The notes beneath the pieces are model-generated. The model did not search any database, was not told the origin of the DNA, and saw only the letters and a program-made list of their open reading frames with translations. Shown piece after piece: positions 46,098 through 58,033 of a stretch of DNA of 64,000 bases. Positions within the stretch are counted from its first letter, which is position 1. Each line of letters begins with the position of its first letter. Both the position numbers and the translations under genes were made by a program. Origin of the DNA: Dama dama (taxonomy: Eukaryota > Chordata > Mammalia > Artiodactyla > Cervidae); contig NC_083681.1 of NCBI RefSeq assembly GCF_033118175.1, positions 15,580,001-15,644,000 on the forward strand. Direction: 5' to 3'.

Positions 46098-46310
46098 TCC
46101 AACACATATGTACTGAGCACTGAGTGTTTCCCAAGTACCATCATAAGCATGAGGGACTCCAGGGTGAGCAGACTGAAGGCCTAGGTCCTCTCCTGGAACT
46201 TACATTCTGGTGGGAAGAGAGATAAACAAACTCCTCCTTAAATAAAGAAAAGTATTCCAAGTTATAGTAGTGGTTTAAAGGAAACAAGGGGCAGGGGAGA
46301 GTCATTAGAG
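46098..46310 (-). mobile_element. L2 tail (antisense)
   Basis: 'tgtactgagcactgagtgtt', 'tctcctggaacttacattct', 'gggaagagagataaacaaac'. Old antisense L2 3' end. Confidence 0.7.
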
Positions 46311-46415
46311 TAAATACGGTAACTCCAAGAAAGACAGAGCCAGGTGGTAGACGGAGCCTGCCCTGGGCTCTAGACGCAGCTCTGATAGCCTTGGGCTACG
46401 CGAGAACTTTTTGCC

Positions 46416-46885
46416 TGTATTAGTTTCTCTTGCTGCCCTAAGCAATGACCACAGACTTGGGGGCTTAACATTGAAAACACAGAATTTATTACATTGCCGG
46501 TCCAAGATGGGTCTCACTGGACTAAAGTCAATGTGTTGGCAGGGCTGTGTTCCTGGAGGCTCTAAAAGAAAATCGCTTCCCTGGTTTTTCCAGCTTCTAC
46601 AGGCTGCCTTCATGTCTTGATTCATGGCTCCCTCCCACCTCCAAAGCCAGCAGTGTGGCATCCTCACATCTAGCCGATTCTGCTGTTACTCACTTTACTT
46701 ATAAGGACTGTGGTGATGACATTGAGCCCGCCTGGAAAATCCAGGCTAATCTCCCCATTTCAAGATCCTTAAGGAATCACACCTGCAAAGTCCCTTGTAC
46801 CAGGTATTCAAAGGTCCTAGGGATTAGAGCATGGCCATCTTTGGGGGCGGGAGGTGGGGGTGGGGATATTGTTCTGGCTACTACA
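46416..46885 (-). mobile_element. Solo MLT1 LTR (ERVL-MaLR), minus strand
   Basis: Runs from tgtattagtttctc to ctggctactaca, the reverse complement of an MLT1C/D-type LTR. It has 'gtgttggcagggctgtgttc' and 'aatccaggctaatctcccca' inside. Flanks ttgcc (46411-46415) and atgcc (46886-46890) form a 4/5 duplication. No internal retroviral coding sequence is attached. Open frames across it are chance. Confidence 0.87.
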
Positions 46886-46899
46886 ATGCCACGCCTGCC

Positions 46900-47015
46900 T
46901 GTCTTGGTCTTTATAACAAGATTACTGTTACTTTCTCAACCCACCTCAGAGGGTTATTGTAGAAGTCAAATATGGTAATGGGCATAGAAGTGTTTTCAAA
47001 CGTTGTAATAATCAG
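46900..47015 (+). mobile_element. MIR SINE fragment
   Basis: 'cctcagagggttattgtaga' and 'gtgttttcaaacgttgtaat' match the MIR 3' half. Confidence 0.62.
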
Positions 47016-47399
47016 TAGTTATAAGGAGTTCTGTATTTATTTTGATATAGAGAAATGGTGGGAGGATTCAGAGGAAAAGAAGAAATGGAATGGAACAGCA
47101 GGGGAAAGGTGCTGAAGGCAAAAATTAAAGGAGGGGGCTGTGTTTATCTTGGAAGAAACAAACCAAAAAGGCAACTTTTTTGTTGTCCTCAGTGATATAG
47201 AAATATTATGAGGCGGTTTCTCGTCAGAAATATTCGTTTCATGAAAGAGCCAGCAAGAGGCAGATTTTCTTGCATCACTCGACTTATTTTGCTCCTTCTC
47301 CACCTTCAAGACTAAAATCAGACCCAAAAGATTGCTCCAACTACATTACCGTGAATCTGTCTTTCCATGTCGTTTTCTTTTAGTCTTTTTTGCATGTCT
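47016..47399. other. Unique sequence, no gene seen
   Basis: The minus-strand frame at 47037-47327 has no recognisable domain. Confidence 0.45.
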
Positions 47400-47530
47400 T
47401 TCTCAGTTTAACAAACATTTATTGAGAAAGTACAGCATGCTGGTCATCATGCTAGGCTCCCGGGATTTAAAGATGAAAAAGACACAGTCTCTGCCCTCAA
47501 GGAGTTCGCTCACTGCCTTGGGTCCAAGCT
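47400..47530 (-). mobile_element. L2 tail (antisense)
   Basis: 'caaacatttattgagaaagt' followed by 'aagacacagtctctgccctc' and 'aaggagttcgctcactgcct', a clear antisense L2 3' end. Confidence 0.78.
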
Positions 47531-47684
47531 CTATGTGTGGCTGCTTGCTGTTGCTACTAGAAGACGAAACACCAGAATATAGCTTGGCTTCTGCTGTGGT
47601 ACAGCCCCAGTGACTTACAATTGTAGGTTTAACCGGTGTTGGTTGAATCAAATAGAGGACATTTTCTTAACCATCAAGATGATT

Positions 47685-47830
47685 TCTTGCCATAGTGAGG
47701 AAGTCTTTGATCTGCCTAGATTTAAGAAGAGAGTAGAAACCTCTCTGGGATGGTTTGGATTCACTTGTTAAAAGGCAGGGCCTGGATCAAATTATTTCTT
47801 AGGTCCTTCTCAGACTTATTATTATACCTC
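47685..47830 (+). mobile_element. CR1/L3-type LINE 3' end (probable)
   Basis: 'gatttaagaagagagtagaa', 'cctctctgggatggtttgga' and 'ttcttaggtccttctcagac' follow the CR1/L3 terminal pattern. Ancient and weak. Confidence 0.5.
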
Positions 47831-48570
47831 CTTTTGTTCCTTGGTTGCATGAGTTTATTCTTGTCAGTTAAATATGATTATTTTAAGCATTTGCTCTTTG
47901 GGGGTAGGGTGGGCTTTCAGCGGACTACAGAACACCTTTGCTCTAAGGTGCTTCTAGTCTGTCTAAGCAGAGGATGATGTATTGTCTAGGCAGTGATGGG
48001 TTAGATGTTTTAGATCGTTTATTTGCCTTGTCTATTCTTGGTGCAGTATTCCAGAGCTCTTTCTCAGCCCCAGAGTTGCTAGAATGCTTCTACAGCACAA
48101 CAGGTACTGAACCCATCAAGGAGTCTGAGGCCATGTTACTTTCCGAAAGCAATCAGCTCTGGAAGGCCAGGGCCGGTCCTTTACCCATGCCTCGTCTGCT
48201 TGTAGGGTTTATTGTTTATCTTCTCCCTGCATTTGCTCATCACATTCTCATCCCTTGCACTGTCCTCCCCTCACATCACTTATCTCAACTCCGTCCATCT
48301 CAAATTGTCTCTGCTTAGACCCAGGAAAAGAGGTTGGACTTTAACCTTCTGGGCCACTCTGACTCACTCAGACACCTAAACTCATGACTGTCAGTTCATT
48401 TGTACACCACTTGTGAATGATGTACTCATTAACCACAGACTTAGTAACTGCTTTTCCTTTGTTCTTTAAAAATATGTATATAACTTCGCTTTTGTTATTG
48501 TTATTTTAATGAGCTCTGTATTTTATTTCTGTATGTCTTCGTATGGCTACCCATAGTCCCTTGCATTTAG
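47831..48570. other. Unique sequence, no gene seen
   Basis: A plus-strand frame at 47974-48318 (114 codons) has no known motif and no context supporting a gene. Confidence 0.45.
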
Positions 48571-48688
48571 TGCTGCTGCTAAGTCACTTCAGCCGTATCC
48601 GACTCTGTGCGACCCCATAGATGGCAGCCCACCAGGCTCCCCCATCCCTGGGATTCTCCAGGCAAGAACACTGGAGTGGGTTGCCATA
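48571..48688 (-). mobile_element. Bov-A SINE, truncated
   Basis: Minus-strand tail and body ('tgctaagtcacttcagccgt' to 'ggagtgggttgccata'). The tRNA-like head is absent. Confidence 0.92.
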
Positions 48689-48689
48689 G

Positions 48690-49404
48690 CAGGGAGTACT
48701 CAATAGAGTCATTATGTGGTGATTCCCTTAATGGACTGAATGTTGAAGTCTCAGTCTCTTTGCCACACACACGAATCAGCGTGATGGTCCACTTAGGGGA
48801 GCACATTCAAGCTGGAAGAATCATTTGTTGGGGAAGAGTGCTTTGGAGACCTGTTTCGTTTTTCCACCGTCTTCCTCCCAACCCTGCAGACGTGGAGGGA
48901 GCTCAGCTCCATATGTTCCAGTGGCTGAACACCAGAAAGCTTAGCAGCTGAGCACAAAACCTGTTTGTAAATTCCACACAGAAGCCAGCACCTCCTACTT
49001 GCCATGTTGTCAGACCAGAGAGGAACACGAGCACAGGCAAGGTACACGGTGCTACAGAATGACTCTGTTTGGGTCACGCTGCATTCCAGGAGCAACCGGC
49101 TGATTCTGAATCCTCAGAGTCACAATATGGCCCTCCTGCAGTGCAGGTTAGAATGTTTGAGCTGTGTCTCTGTCCTTCTTGGGCTGTCATCCCTGAGGGT
49201 GAAGCATACAGTTCCTCAAGTCCCCTTTATGAATGCGTCCAGTGGGAAGGGACATATACAAATTTAAATGGATTGTGAGAGTCTGCCTAAGAATGAAAGG
49301 CACATAGAATTCAGGCACCAGTCCATTATCCACTCTTAATAAAGGGAGACAAAAAAGCACCGCCCTGCCTCCCGCTGAGAAAGCTGGCATTATTTACAGG
49401 AACT
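48690..49404. other. Unique sequence, no gene seen
   Basis: Overlapping short frames on both strands, none recognised. Confidence 0.45.
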
Positions 49405-49417
49405 TGGTGCCTCTTTG

Positions 49418-49604
49418 GGCTTCCCTGGGGCTCAGAAGGTAAAAAATCTGCCTGCAGTGCAGGAGACCTGGGTTTGATCCCTGGGTTGGGAAGATCCTGG
49501 AGAAGGGAATGGCTACCCACTTCAGTATTCTGGCCTGGAGAATTCCATGGACAGAGGAGCCTGGTGGGCTACAGTCCGTGAGGTTGCAAGAGTTGGGACA
49601 AGAC
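49418..49604 (+). mobile_element. Bov-tA SINE with perfect 13-base TSD
   Basis: Plus-strand copy from 'ggcttccctggggctcagaa'. Flanked by identical tggtgcctctttg at 49405-49417 and 49605-49617. Confidence 0.97.
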
Positions 49605-49617
49605 TGGTGCCTCTTTG

Positions 49618-50066
49618 CTGCCTACGATGCTGTGTCAGAGTCCCAGGGGGTACCTGGCTTCCCAGCCTCAGATTTGTCAGGGCGGGAGAGAAAGTTTACC
49701 AGCCTTCAGGGGACCCCTGAGCCCCGGGGTTCAGTGCTGAAGTGGCCGCGTGGGTTCATCAAAGCCAGTTTCTATAGGGCCCTTTGAAAATGGTGCTCTA
49801 ACAGACACTAAGACTCAGGATCTGAACCCCTGGGCCTTGGAGTCTTTGAAGACTATGGTCTGCTTGTTCACAACTAGATCTCACACGTGTGGGACAGAGG
49901 TCATCAGTGTTTGTAGAATGAGTGTCCGTAGGAGGTAACAGGCGAGGCATATATTGGCCAATTTAATTATCTTAGATTTCTGAGCATGATTACTTGGGGG
50001 ATGAGTGAAGTAAAAACAAGTTCACCTCTTATCAGCAAACATTTAATATGCCCCACTCGGCTTCAT
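49618..50066. other. Unique sequence, no gene seen
   Basis: No recognised repeat or exon. Confidence 0.45.
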
Positions 50067-50268
50067 GGGCTTTCCCGGCGGCTCAGGGGTAAAGAGTCTG
50101 CCTGCCAATGCAGGAGACATGGGTCTGATACCTGGGTCATGAATATCCCCTGGAGTAGGAAATGTCAACCCGCTCTAGTACTCTTGCCTCGGGAAATCCC
50201 ATGGACAGAGGAGCCTGGCGGGCTATAGTCCATGGGGTCACAAAGAGTCGGACACGACTGAGCAACAG
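50067..50268 (+). mobile_element. Bov-tA SINE, full length
   Basis: Plus-strand copy from 'gggctttcccggcggctcag' to 'gtcggacacgactgagcaac'. Confidence 0.95.
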
Positions 50269-51040
50269 ACCACCTCTGCTTCAGCCCCGCTTCGCTGTGT
50301 TTGAAATTCCCAGGGTGGCCTCAGCCAACACAGGAACCTACCGGTCCCCTCTTGCCTCTGGTTTTCCTGGTTCAGAACCTCGGCAGAAACCTAACTCTGA
50401 CACCCTGGGTTTCTAATGATGCCTCCCTTTCTCTGTCTCTGCTTCCCATGGCGACTCTGGGTCGAGGTGTTTTTAATCCCAGCAGCTCACCTTTTCCCGC
50501 CCCCGCCCTCCCTGCTCCTGTTTACCTCTTGCCTGTTGGGATTGGAGTTCTTGGCTCTGTTTCACATTCCAGCTCGACCTACTGCTTACCACGGGAGCCC
50601 AACACATGGGGCCTGAGCCGCTTCTGCTGACAAGGACGCCTAAGTGTACGTCCTTCAGATCTGCCACCGAACCAGCTCTCAGGGCCGTCCAACAGTGAGA
50701 GAGATGCTTCAGTATCCACGATTTCCTTTTATGGTGGGGGCTTCTCTGTTGGGTGAAACTTTAGATGCTGCTTCTTTATTTCTGAAAATATTTCAGGCTT
50801 TCCCATCCACAGAGCCAGCAACAGAAATCAATTAGATGTGTAGGGAGGGCGTGTGCATATGAGATCACAGTCAAAGGAGCCAGAACCCCGGGAGTGGGAC
50901 TTGCAAAACCAAGACTACTTGGAGCCGCTTGCAGGAGTTCATTTAGAGCTGAGGTTTTGGGGGGCGGGGTAGTGAGAAGGAATAGGAGCTGAGCAGATTA
51001 GGGTAAAACAATGACCCTGAGACAAAGAAGCTAAATCAGG
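50269..51040. other. Unique sequence, no gene seen
   Basis: GC-richer for 300 bases, then ordinary. Short frames only. Confidence 0.45.
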
Positions 51041-51257
51041 TTGTTGTTGGCTTTAGTCGTGTCTGACTCCTTGCGACCCTATGGACTGTAGGCCACCAGG
51101 CTCCTCTGTCCACGGGATTCTCTGGGGAAAATTACCAGAGTGGGTTGCCATGCCCTCCTCCAGGGGATCTTCCAGACTCAGAGACTGAACCTGCACCTCT
51201 CACGTCTCCTCCGTTGGCTGGCAGGTTCTTTATCACTAACGCCACCTGGGAAACCCC
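51041..51257 (-). mobile_element. Bov-tA SINE
   Basis: Minus-strand copy ending 'gccacctgggaaacccc'. Confidence 0.94.
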
Positions 51258-52925
51258 GGATTCCTCACCAGGAATCATCATTGTACGTGTCTCAGTCTGG
51301 ACCATCTTTTGCCCCAGGGCAAAGTCTGGGCAATCAAAGAATGAACGGTCTGGATTTCCCTCATTAGATTCCTGTTTTTATTTTTTATTTTTCAAAACCC
51401 CGCAACGCTGATGATGGCATGCCAGTTTCCTGGAGCAGGACTTCACCTAATGTTTCATTTTTATTTTTAATTTTTCCAGAAGGTGCCTCTAAGCACACCC
51501 TCTCTGAGTGACTCCAAATACTTTCTCCCCATGAATAAATGAAGCATTGTGTACTCAGATATATCACTGCCTTCATGCGCTTCCAGCGGTTTCTAGGCAT
51601 CAGTAGAGCTTAAAAATGTATAGCCCTCCACCCGCCTTTAGGGAGCCGTAGAGATGCAGGGAGGAGGCTCTGTTCCCTTGGGGCCAAACACCCTGGATTT
51701 AAGCCTCCATTTTTTTTCTTTTTTTCCCTCGTTAGTAACCATTTCAAATGCAAACCCATAGAAGAACACATTCTCTTTATTCAAACAACAAGGATAGGGA
51801 AACATTAGGAGCAGAGTAAAAGCCGTTCAGTTGTGCCGGGATGACTCAGTCTAAAATAGTATTATAACTTGGCAGCAAACCCACTTCAGGGAAGCTGGTG
51901 GGAGACTAAAATAAAAGTTAAATTGAGAGGGTAAATCATTTTATCAGGCTTAGGGTTTTTTACTTGATGTAATGAGATTCTCAATATAAAATGAGCTAAT
52001 ATATCTGCCCAAGGGCCTAGATATTTGAAGAAAGAATCTGAAAATACAGACTCAAAGTAACTAGCAGTCTGAAATAAAACCAACGCAGGGCAGGGAAATT
52101 TTCCTCATATAAATTTTGCCCCAGTAACGTTTCTTTTTGAATGGCATGATTAAACGTGAATATCCCTTAGTTGTCATTAAGAAAGTGGGGGAAGGGGGGA
52201 CCCCTACAAAGTATGTTTTTTTTTTTCTTTCAAAGACTTTTCTATGACATTCTATTTTCCTTCTCTTCTGCGTCTTTCTTGTGTGTCTGTTAGAAAACCT
52301 AGGGCTGTTTTTGTGCACTGCACAAGGCAGGCTGGATTCGGATCGTTTGTAAAAGATGAGGCTGAACACATGTCTGCCTTCTTGCCTGTCGCTCTCCGAC
52401 TGTGCATGACTCAAAGTCAGAGTGGGCCCAGAGGGCACAGGGCAGAGCCTTGCTGACAAATCCCCAAGGGGAAATCTCAGCTTTTCTTCTCAGCACCTGA
52501 CTCAGTGGCTTTGACACTTTCTCCCCCGGCCTCCCCTTTTCCACTTCTTTCAGAAGACACTTCACTCTAGACCAGGTATGCTCCTTATTCCACAGAAGGG
52601 GAGGAGCAAGTCAAGTCTTGGGAATGTATTGCCAGCTTTCCTTCAAACTAATTCAGTTACGCAAGAAAGGGAGGGCTACTGCCTGGATGTCAAATCCACA
52701 ACCGTGGAGGGTGAAACTGGGGCAAGGATGGAAGGTCAGAGCCCCCTCCCTGGCCCTGGCCTAGGAAGTGGAAGCACAGAGAGGAGAGAAGGGTGGAAGA
52801 CTGGTCCCTTTCTGGTTCTACAGATGGTGTCCATATCCTACTGGTCTTTCAGAGACTGTACTCAGCACACAGGTTATTAGTGAAATTTGAGGTAAGTCAA
52901 GGAGCACACCCAGTTGGTCAGCCTT
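51258..52925. other. Long unique block, no gene seen
   Basis: Repeat-poor block with opposed open frames at 52061-52565 that carry no known domain. Confidence 0.5.
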
Positions 52926-52926
52926 C

Positions 52927-53001
52927 TTTTTTTTAAATTGAAGTATAATTGATTTAGAGTGTTGTGTTAATTTCTGTTATGCAGCCAAGTAATTCAGTTA
53001 T

Positions 53002-53033
<32 letters not shown>

Positions 53034-53222
53034 TTTCTTCTTTTAGATATTCTTTTCCATCATGGTTTATCACACGATATTGACTATAGCTCCCTACGCT
53101 GTACTGTGGGGCCTTGTTTATCCATTCTGTATGTACTCGCTTGCGTCTGCTAACCCCAAACTCCCACCCCATTCTCCCCTACGCCCTGGCCCCAGTGTCA
53201 CCGTCAAGTCTATTCTGTCTGT
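52927..53222 (-). mobile_element. L1 3' UTR fragment (antisense)
   Basis: 'aaattgaagtataattgatt', then a (CA)n run at 53005-53033, 'ttccatcatggtttatcaca' and 'gtactgtggggccttgttta'. Antisense artiodactyl L1 3' UTR. Confidence 0.85.
53005..53033. repeat. (AC)n microsatellite in L1
   Basis: About 14 AC units within the L1 3' UTR fragment. Confidence 0.95.
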
Positions 53223-54789
53223 GCTAATTCAGCTGCCCCACAGAGCGGCAGGCCCAAGCCCGCTCTCTCAAGGTGGACGTTCCTTCAGGTCATCCAACAC
53301 GCCACAAGCATGAAGCCAGAGCTCGGACTCTCTTCAGCAGTGGCCTGAGTCCCATTTCCTCTTTGTCACCTCCCCCAAGGGCCTTCAAGCCTGGTCACCA
53401 TGTAAATGGTGGCTTGGTTTTTGTTGTAGAGAAACCACCTTCATCTGTATGGAGTGCCCCATCTAATCAGTGGGTGCGTCCATTGCTATCTCAAAAATTG
53501 CTTATTTTCACCTCTAGTTTATCTTTTCCATCTGACACGCTTATGTTTCTCCCTGGCCTTCCATGTGGCATCGGGATCTGCTTGTTGTTAACAGGCAGCC
53601 TTTATAAGTACTCAAGGAAGAACCTGTGATGGGTGGTTGTTGCTATAGCAACTTTTTTTTGAGGGAAAAAAAAAACTAAACTTGAAAATGGGCACATAAA
53701 TCATAAGAAATTAAAATTTCTCCCTCAGAGAAGAATGAAGCTAGAATGTCGAAGACTGTCTTAACCCCATGAAAAGATTTGTATGAACCTTTTCTATGCA
53801 TTGGATTGCACATAGCAAGCTGTGGGCTCTGAATTCCCAGAATAATGATTCAGTGTGAAAATCAAACAGCTCCCTTCTTTGACAAAGCATTTCTTTAATT
53901 ATGGAGGAGATGGCCAACATGTGGGGCAGTGTCACTGTCAAACACCTCAAGGTCATATGTATGCAACATCTTACTTAAAAAACCGCCCATTCATATCTTT
54001 TAACGGGTCCCACCAATAAAGAAGGGCTATTTCCTTTTCAGAGCTGTGGTGGTCCTGGCAACTTGATGTCAGCGTTTTCAGCTCTCACAGCAGGGAAATT
54101 CAGGTGAATTCCAAACTGTGATTAGAGAGATCTGAGTGGAGTTAAAAGCAGTCAAACAATAGGAGCACACTTCTCAGACACATGCACGCAGACCAACTGC
54201 GTGCAAAGATAAATTGCATCTGCGTATGACCATGTTAGCTCTTGCCATCCAGCAATGAATTTGCTAGGAATAGGCAAAGGTCAGTGGGAGAGAGGAAGAA
54301 AAAAAATCTCTTTCTACTGCCAAAAGTAATAAAGAGAAAGAAAAAGGCACCTGTGACATGAGATATCCTGGAGGAAAAAAGAATGTTACTAAATGATATT
54401 GAAAGTTTAAAAATATGATGAGAAGCCAAAGCAAGAAATGAAATGATGTGTGCTTGTTCGGTGAACACAGATAACGGAGAATAGTCTGAATTGATGCATA
54501 GATGGATTGAGCTTGTTGGATTGTTCTCTCTCTCGTCTTCTCCCTCTTCTCTGACTGTGTTTTCTTTGATGGAGAAAATGATAGGCTTGATAATACATGG
54601 TGATAGGCATCCAAAGATCAAACTTCATTAGATCCTTCTTGTTCTGTAGCAAGAAACTATCTGGGCAAAAGCAATTCCCATATGTGACCATAATTTAACA
54701 AGCGATTAGACCCAATCCCAATGCTTTGAACTATGATTAGTTATCAAGATCAAGTAGGATTCCACTTTAAATAGGTTTCTAGTTTCCTT
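53223..54789. other. Long unique block, no gene seen
   Basis: No transposon recognised. Several long antisense frames at 54235-54691 are low-complexity (Ser/Phe-rich) and unsupported. Confidence 0.5.
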
Positions 54790-55000
54790 GGCTCCCCTTG
54801 TGACTCAGATGGGAAAGAATCTGCCTGCAGTGCAGGAGACCAGGGTTCGATCCCTGAGTTGGGAAGATCCCCTGGAGAAAAGAATGGCAACCCACGCCGG
54901 TATTCTTGCCTGGAGAATTCCATGGACAGAGGAGCCTGGCGGGCTACTGTCCACGGAGGTCACAAGAATCAGACTGAGCAACTAACACTTCCATTTTCAT
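54790..55000 (+). mobile_element. Bov-tA SINE, full length
   Basis: Plus-strand copy from 'ggctccccttgtgactcaga' to 'gcaactaacacttccatttt'. Confidence 0.95.
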
Positions 55001-55679
55001 ACTTAGTAGCCTTAGATTTCCTGCAAATCTGTGCTACTGAAATTTTCACTGAAGCCACCCAATGCTATCCATCTTGCTTTGGGTAGTTTTTTGTTGTTGT
55101 TCCTCAAACAGGATTTTCCTATATATTCATTTATTTGGACACGAAGCCCAAGGAAAAGAATACTTGGATACAGCACTTCTGTTTTCTCAGTGATACCTAT
55201 TGTTCTTGGGGCCTGACTTCTCTTATTTCGTGGCTGATTTCAAATGCATACAGAATTTCCTAGTGCTTGCAATCTGTTTAACTACTCATGGAAAAACAGG
55301 TGAACTCTATCTAGTATTTGAACAAGGAAACAGCCTCACTACCTCCCTTAATAGAGAAGAGGAGAAAACATGGAAGAAAAGGAATGAGACAAAGGGGCAG
55401 AATTAGGTAAGATGACAGAATCATCCCTTCAAAAATGTCTAACTGCATCCTTACAAAGTATTTTACGGACTGCTGTGAAGGATGTTAAAAATGATGAGGC
55501 AGGTAACTCCCTCTCGCTGCTATCCTGTCTCTCCTTCTTTCAGTCAAGCTTTTAGGAAAAATAATGTACCCACTTTGCTTCCTTCTGTGACTTCCCAGTC
55601 TGTCTTCAGCCCCTTGTGATTTGACTCTTACCCCAACCACCATCAAATATCAGATGCTATGGATACAGCTCTGATTGTT
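55001..55679. other. Unique sequence, no gene seen
   Basis: Nothing recognisable. Confidence 0.45.
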
Positions 55680-56015
55680 TTTCTGTTTGTTTTATTTTCA
55701 ATTGGAGGATAATTACTTTACAATATTGTGATTGTCAGGCTTCCCAGTTGGCACTAGTGGTAAAGAAAAGAACTCGCAGGAGACATATGAGATGCTGTTT
55801 CCATCTCTGGGTTGGGAAGATCCCCTGGAGGAGGTCCTGGCAACCCGCTCTAGTATTCATGCCTCCTCCGTGGATGGAGGAGCCTGGTGGGCTACAGTCC
55901 ATAGGGTCACAAAGAGGGGAACACGACTGAGAGACTTAGCACGCACACACATTGTGTTAGTTTCTGCCATACATCAGCATGCATCAGCCATGGGTATACA
56001 TACGTCCCCTCGCAC
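55680..56015 (-). mobile_element. L1 3' end (antisense), split by a SINE
   Basis: 'tttcaattggaggataatta' before and 'attgtgttagtttctgccat' plus 'catcagccatgggtatacat' after the SINE rejoin into an antisense ruminant L1 3' UTR. Confidence 0.83.
55738..55948 (+). mobile_element. Bov-tA SINE inside L1
   Basis: Plus-strand copy, diverged around the tRNA-like head, ending 'acacgactgagagacttagc'. Confidence 0.92.
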
Positions 56016-56039
56016 AGCTCTGCATTTATTCCACGTGAC

Positions 56040-57120
56040 TTCTGCATCATTGGGTGAGGTTGCTGCCTCCCTCTGTGAAGCTCCCTTCTTCCTTCAACTC
56101 TTCATCTCCTCTACACCTCATTCCTCAAAACTGCTCTATCCTTAGTTTGGGTGCTCCCCAGAGCTCCCTTCACATCTCTCTTCCCTTCTCACTCCAAACT
56201 CTTTGGACTCACAACCTCGTTCATTCCTTTCACTGATGCTTAGACGCATTTCAACCCAAACTCTGTAGGCAGCCAAAAGATTGCTCCTGACCTACAGACC
56301 CAAATATCTAATCAGTAAGGAGACATCTCTGCTCACGTGACCTACAACATCTCCAATCCAACATATGCCAACTTAAGCCTATTATTTGCCTTCTACCCCC
56401 ATCATGAACCCTGGAGAAGGACATGGTGACCCCCTCCAGTATCCTTGCCTGGAGAATCCCATGCACAGAGGAGCCTGGCGGGCTACAGTCCATGGGGTCA
56501 CAAAGAATTGGACACGACTGAACGATTAACACTCCACCCCTACTATGAAACACACTCCTCTCCCTACCATCTTTTTCTCACACATGACCCCATCATCTAT
56601 TCAGTCACTAATCCAGGAATCTGGATTTGGCCTTTCTGTCTTTTCATATCTCCCACATATCTCACGTGGAATTACTCACGAAGTTCACGTGGTGTCTGGT
56701 TCCTAAGTTCTTTCTCATCACCTCTGTTTATACTGCCACCATCTTACCTCAAGTCCAATTCTCACCATCCTTTACTGAGAGCTGAGACATTCTCATTGGT
56801 CTGCTGGCTTAAACTCTCCTTTCTCCAATCCACTCACAAATATTTGGTTGGTAGCGTATTTTTTCTAAAATATCTTACAGTTGTGTCACTCCCCTGCTTA
56901 GTTCTTTGATGCCTATGTATGGGGTCCACAATTAAGCTCATCTTTCTCTGCATGCTTTGCAAGCCAGGGAGGTCATCTCTTGCCTCTCAGTGGCCTTACC
57001 TCTTACCCACCTTGCAGGCCTGCCTCACTCTTAGCCTCACCTGCGATGGACAGTTACCTGAGGACCTAATTGTACCTCCAGGGCTTCCCTGGGACAACTT
57101 CCTAGCATGAAATTGAAATT
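56040..57120 (+). mobile_element. L2 LINE fragment, about 1 kb
   Basis: Sense L2 text: 'accatctttttctcacacat', 'atccaggaatctggatttgg', 'cagttgtgtcactcccctgc' and 'cttgcctctcagtggcctta'. This covers late ORF2 coding sequence. Frames are broken. The SINE at 56408-56533 interrupts it. Confidence 0.75.
56408..56533 (+). mobile_element. Bov-A SINE, 5' truncated, in L2
   Basis: Starts mid-element ('aaccctggagaaggacatgg') and ends 'cacgactgaacgattaacac'. The flanks ctacccccatcatgaa and ccacccctactatgaa suggest an imperfect duplication. Confidence 0.92.
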
Positions 57121-57164
57121 TTCTCCAGTGAATGCATTTCATAAACAGCATGGCTTTTCACAGT

Positions 57165-57310
57165 CAGATGAATCTGATTCAGTTATTGGCTTGGTCAAGT
57201 GGCTTAAATTTTTGTAGCCTCATTTTTTCTTATCTATAAAATGAGGTTCCCTATATCTCCTCTCAAGGTAGTAAGGATTTAATAGCAATGATAAGAATAG
57301 TTGGTATTAT
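57165..57310 (+). mobile_element. MIR SINE fragment
   Basis: 'ggtcaagtggcttaaatttt', 'atctataaaatgaggttccc' and 'gtagtaaggatttaatagca' follow sense MIR. Confidence 0.75.
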
Positions 57311-57321
57311 CAGTCATTTTC

Positions 57322-57495
57322 TGCATGTCAGGACTGTTTTAAGCACTCTACATGAATTTATTTAACCTTTGCATCACCTTTATAAGTATCATTTCTATAT
57401 ATACCTTTTACAGATGAGAAAATTGAGGTACAGAAGCTAAGCAAGTTGCCCATGGTCACAGTGATAGCGAGTCAGAAAGCTGAAATTCAGTGAGA
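57322..57495 (-). mobile_element. MIR SINE
   Basis: 'ggactgttttaagcactcta', 'ttttacagatgagaaaattg' and 'caagttgcccatggtcacag', a clear antisense MIR. Confidence 0.88.
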
Positions 57496-57732
57496 TGATA
57501 TATGAAGAGTACTTTCTACTGAGTGGTCCCTTGGTGAATGCTGTTGGCTCCTCCTCTTTTTTGCTGTATGCTGAACACTCATCCAGGTTTTGTTGAGACC
57601 CAGAAGACTAGATGAAAATAATAGCTGATATTTATTAAAACTTAATTATTTGTCACATTTTGAATACAGAGTTTACGACATTACCTCATTTGAGACTCAC
57701 TATAACTGTGAGCTGGGCTCACTATAACTGAG

Positions 57733-57930
57733 CTGGGCTTCCCCGGGGTCTCAGACAGAAAAGAATCTGCCTGCAAAGCTGGAGACCCAGGTTTGATCCC
57801 TGGGTCAGGAAGATCCCCTGGAGCAGGGAATGGCAACCCACTCTAGTATTCTTGCATGGAGAATTCCATGGACAGAGGAGCCTGGAGGGCTACAGTCCAT
57901 AGGGTTTCAAAGAGTTGGACACACACATAA
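57733..57930 (+). mobile_element. Bov-tA SINE in MIR (plus)
   Basis: Plus-strand copy from 'gggcttccccggggtctcag' to 'aaagagttggacacacacat'. Confidence 0.94.
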
Positions 57931-58033
57931 CTACTGAGTTAGAACTATTATATCCATTATACAGAGAAGGAAATTGAGGCTCAGAGAGGTTAACTAAGCT
58001 ATTCAAACTATCTCATAGAGGACAGAAGTGTTA

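Noticed and set aside
46416..46978. Open frames that might represent retroviral protein
   Set aside because: They cross a solo MLT1 LTR, which carries no coding region.
54235..54691. Three overlapping minus-strand frames of 94-128 codons
   Set aside because: Ser/Phe/Leu-rich low-complexity reading of A-rich plus-strand DNA; no motif, no splice or promoter context.
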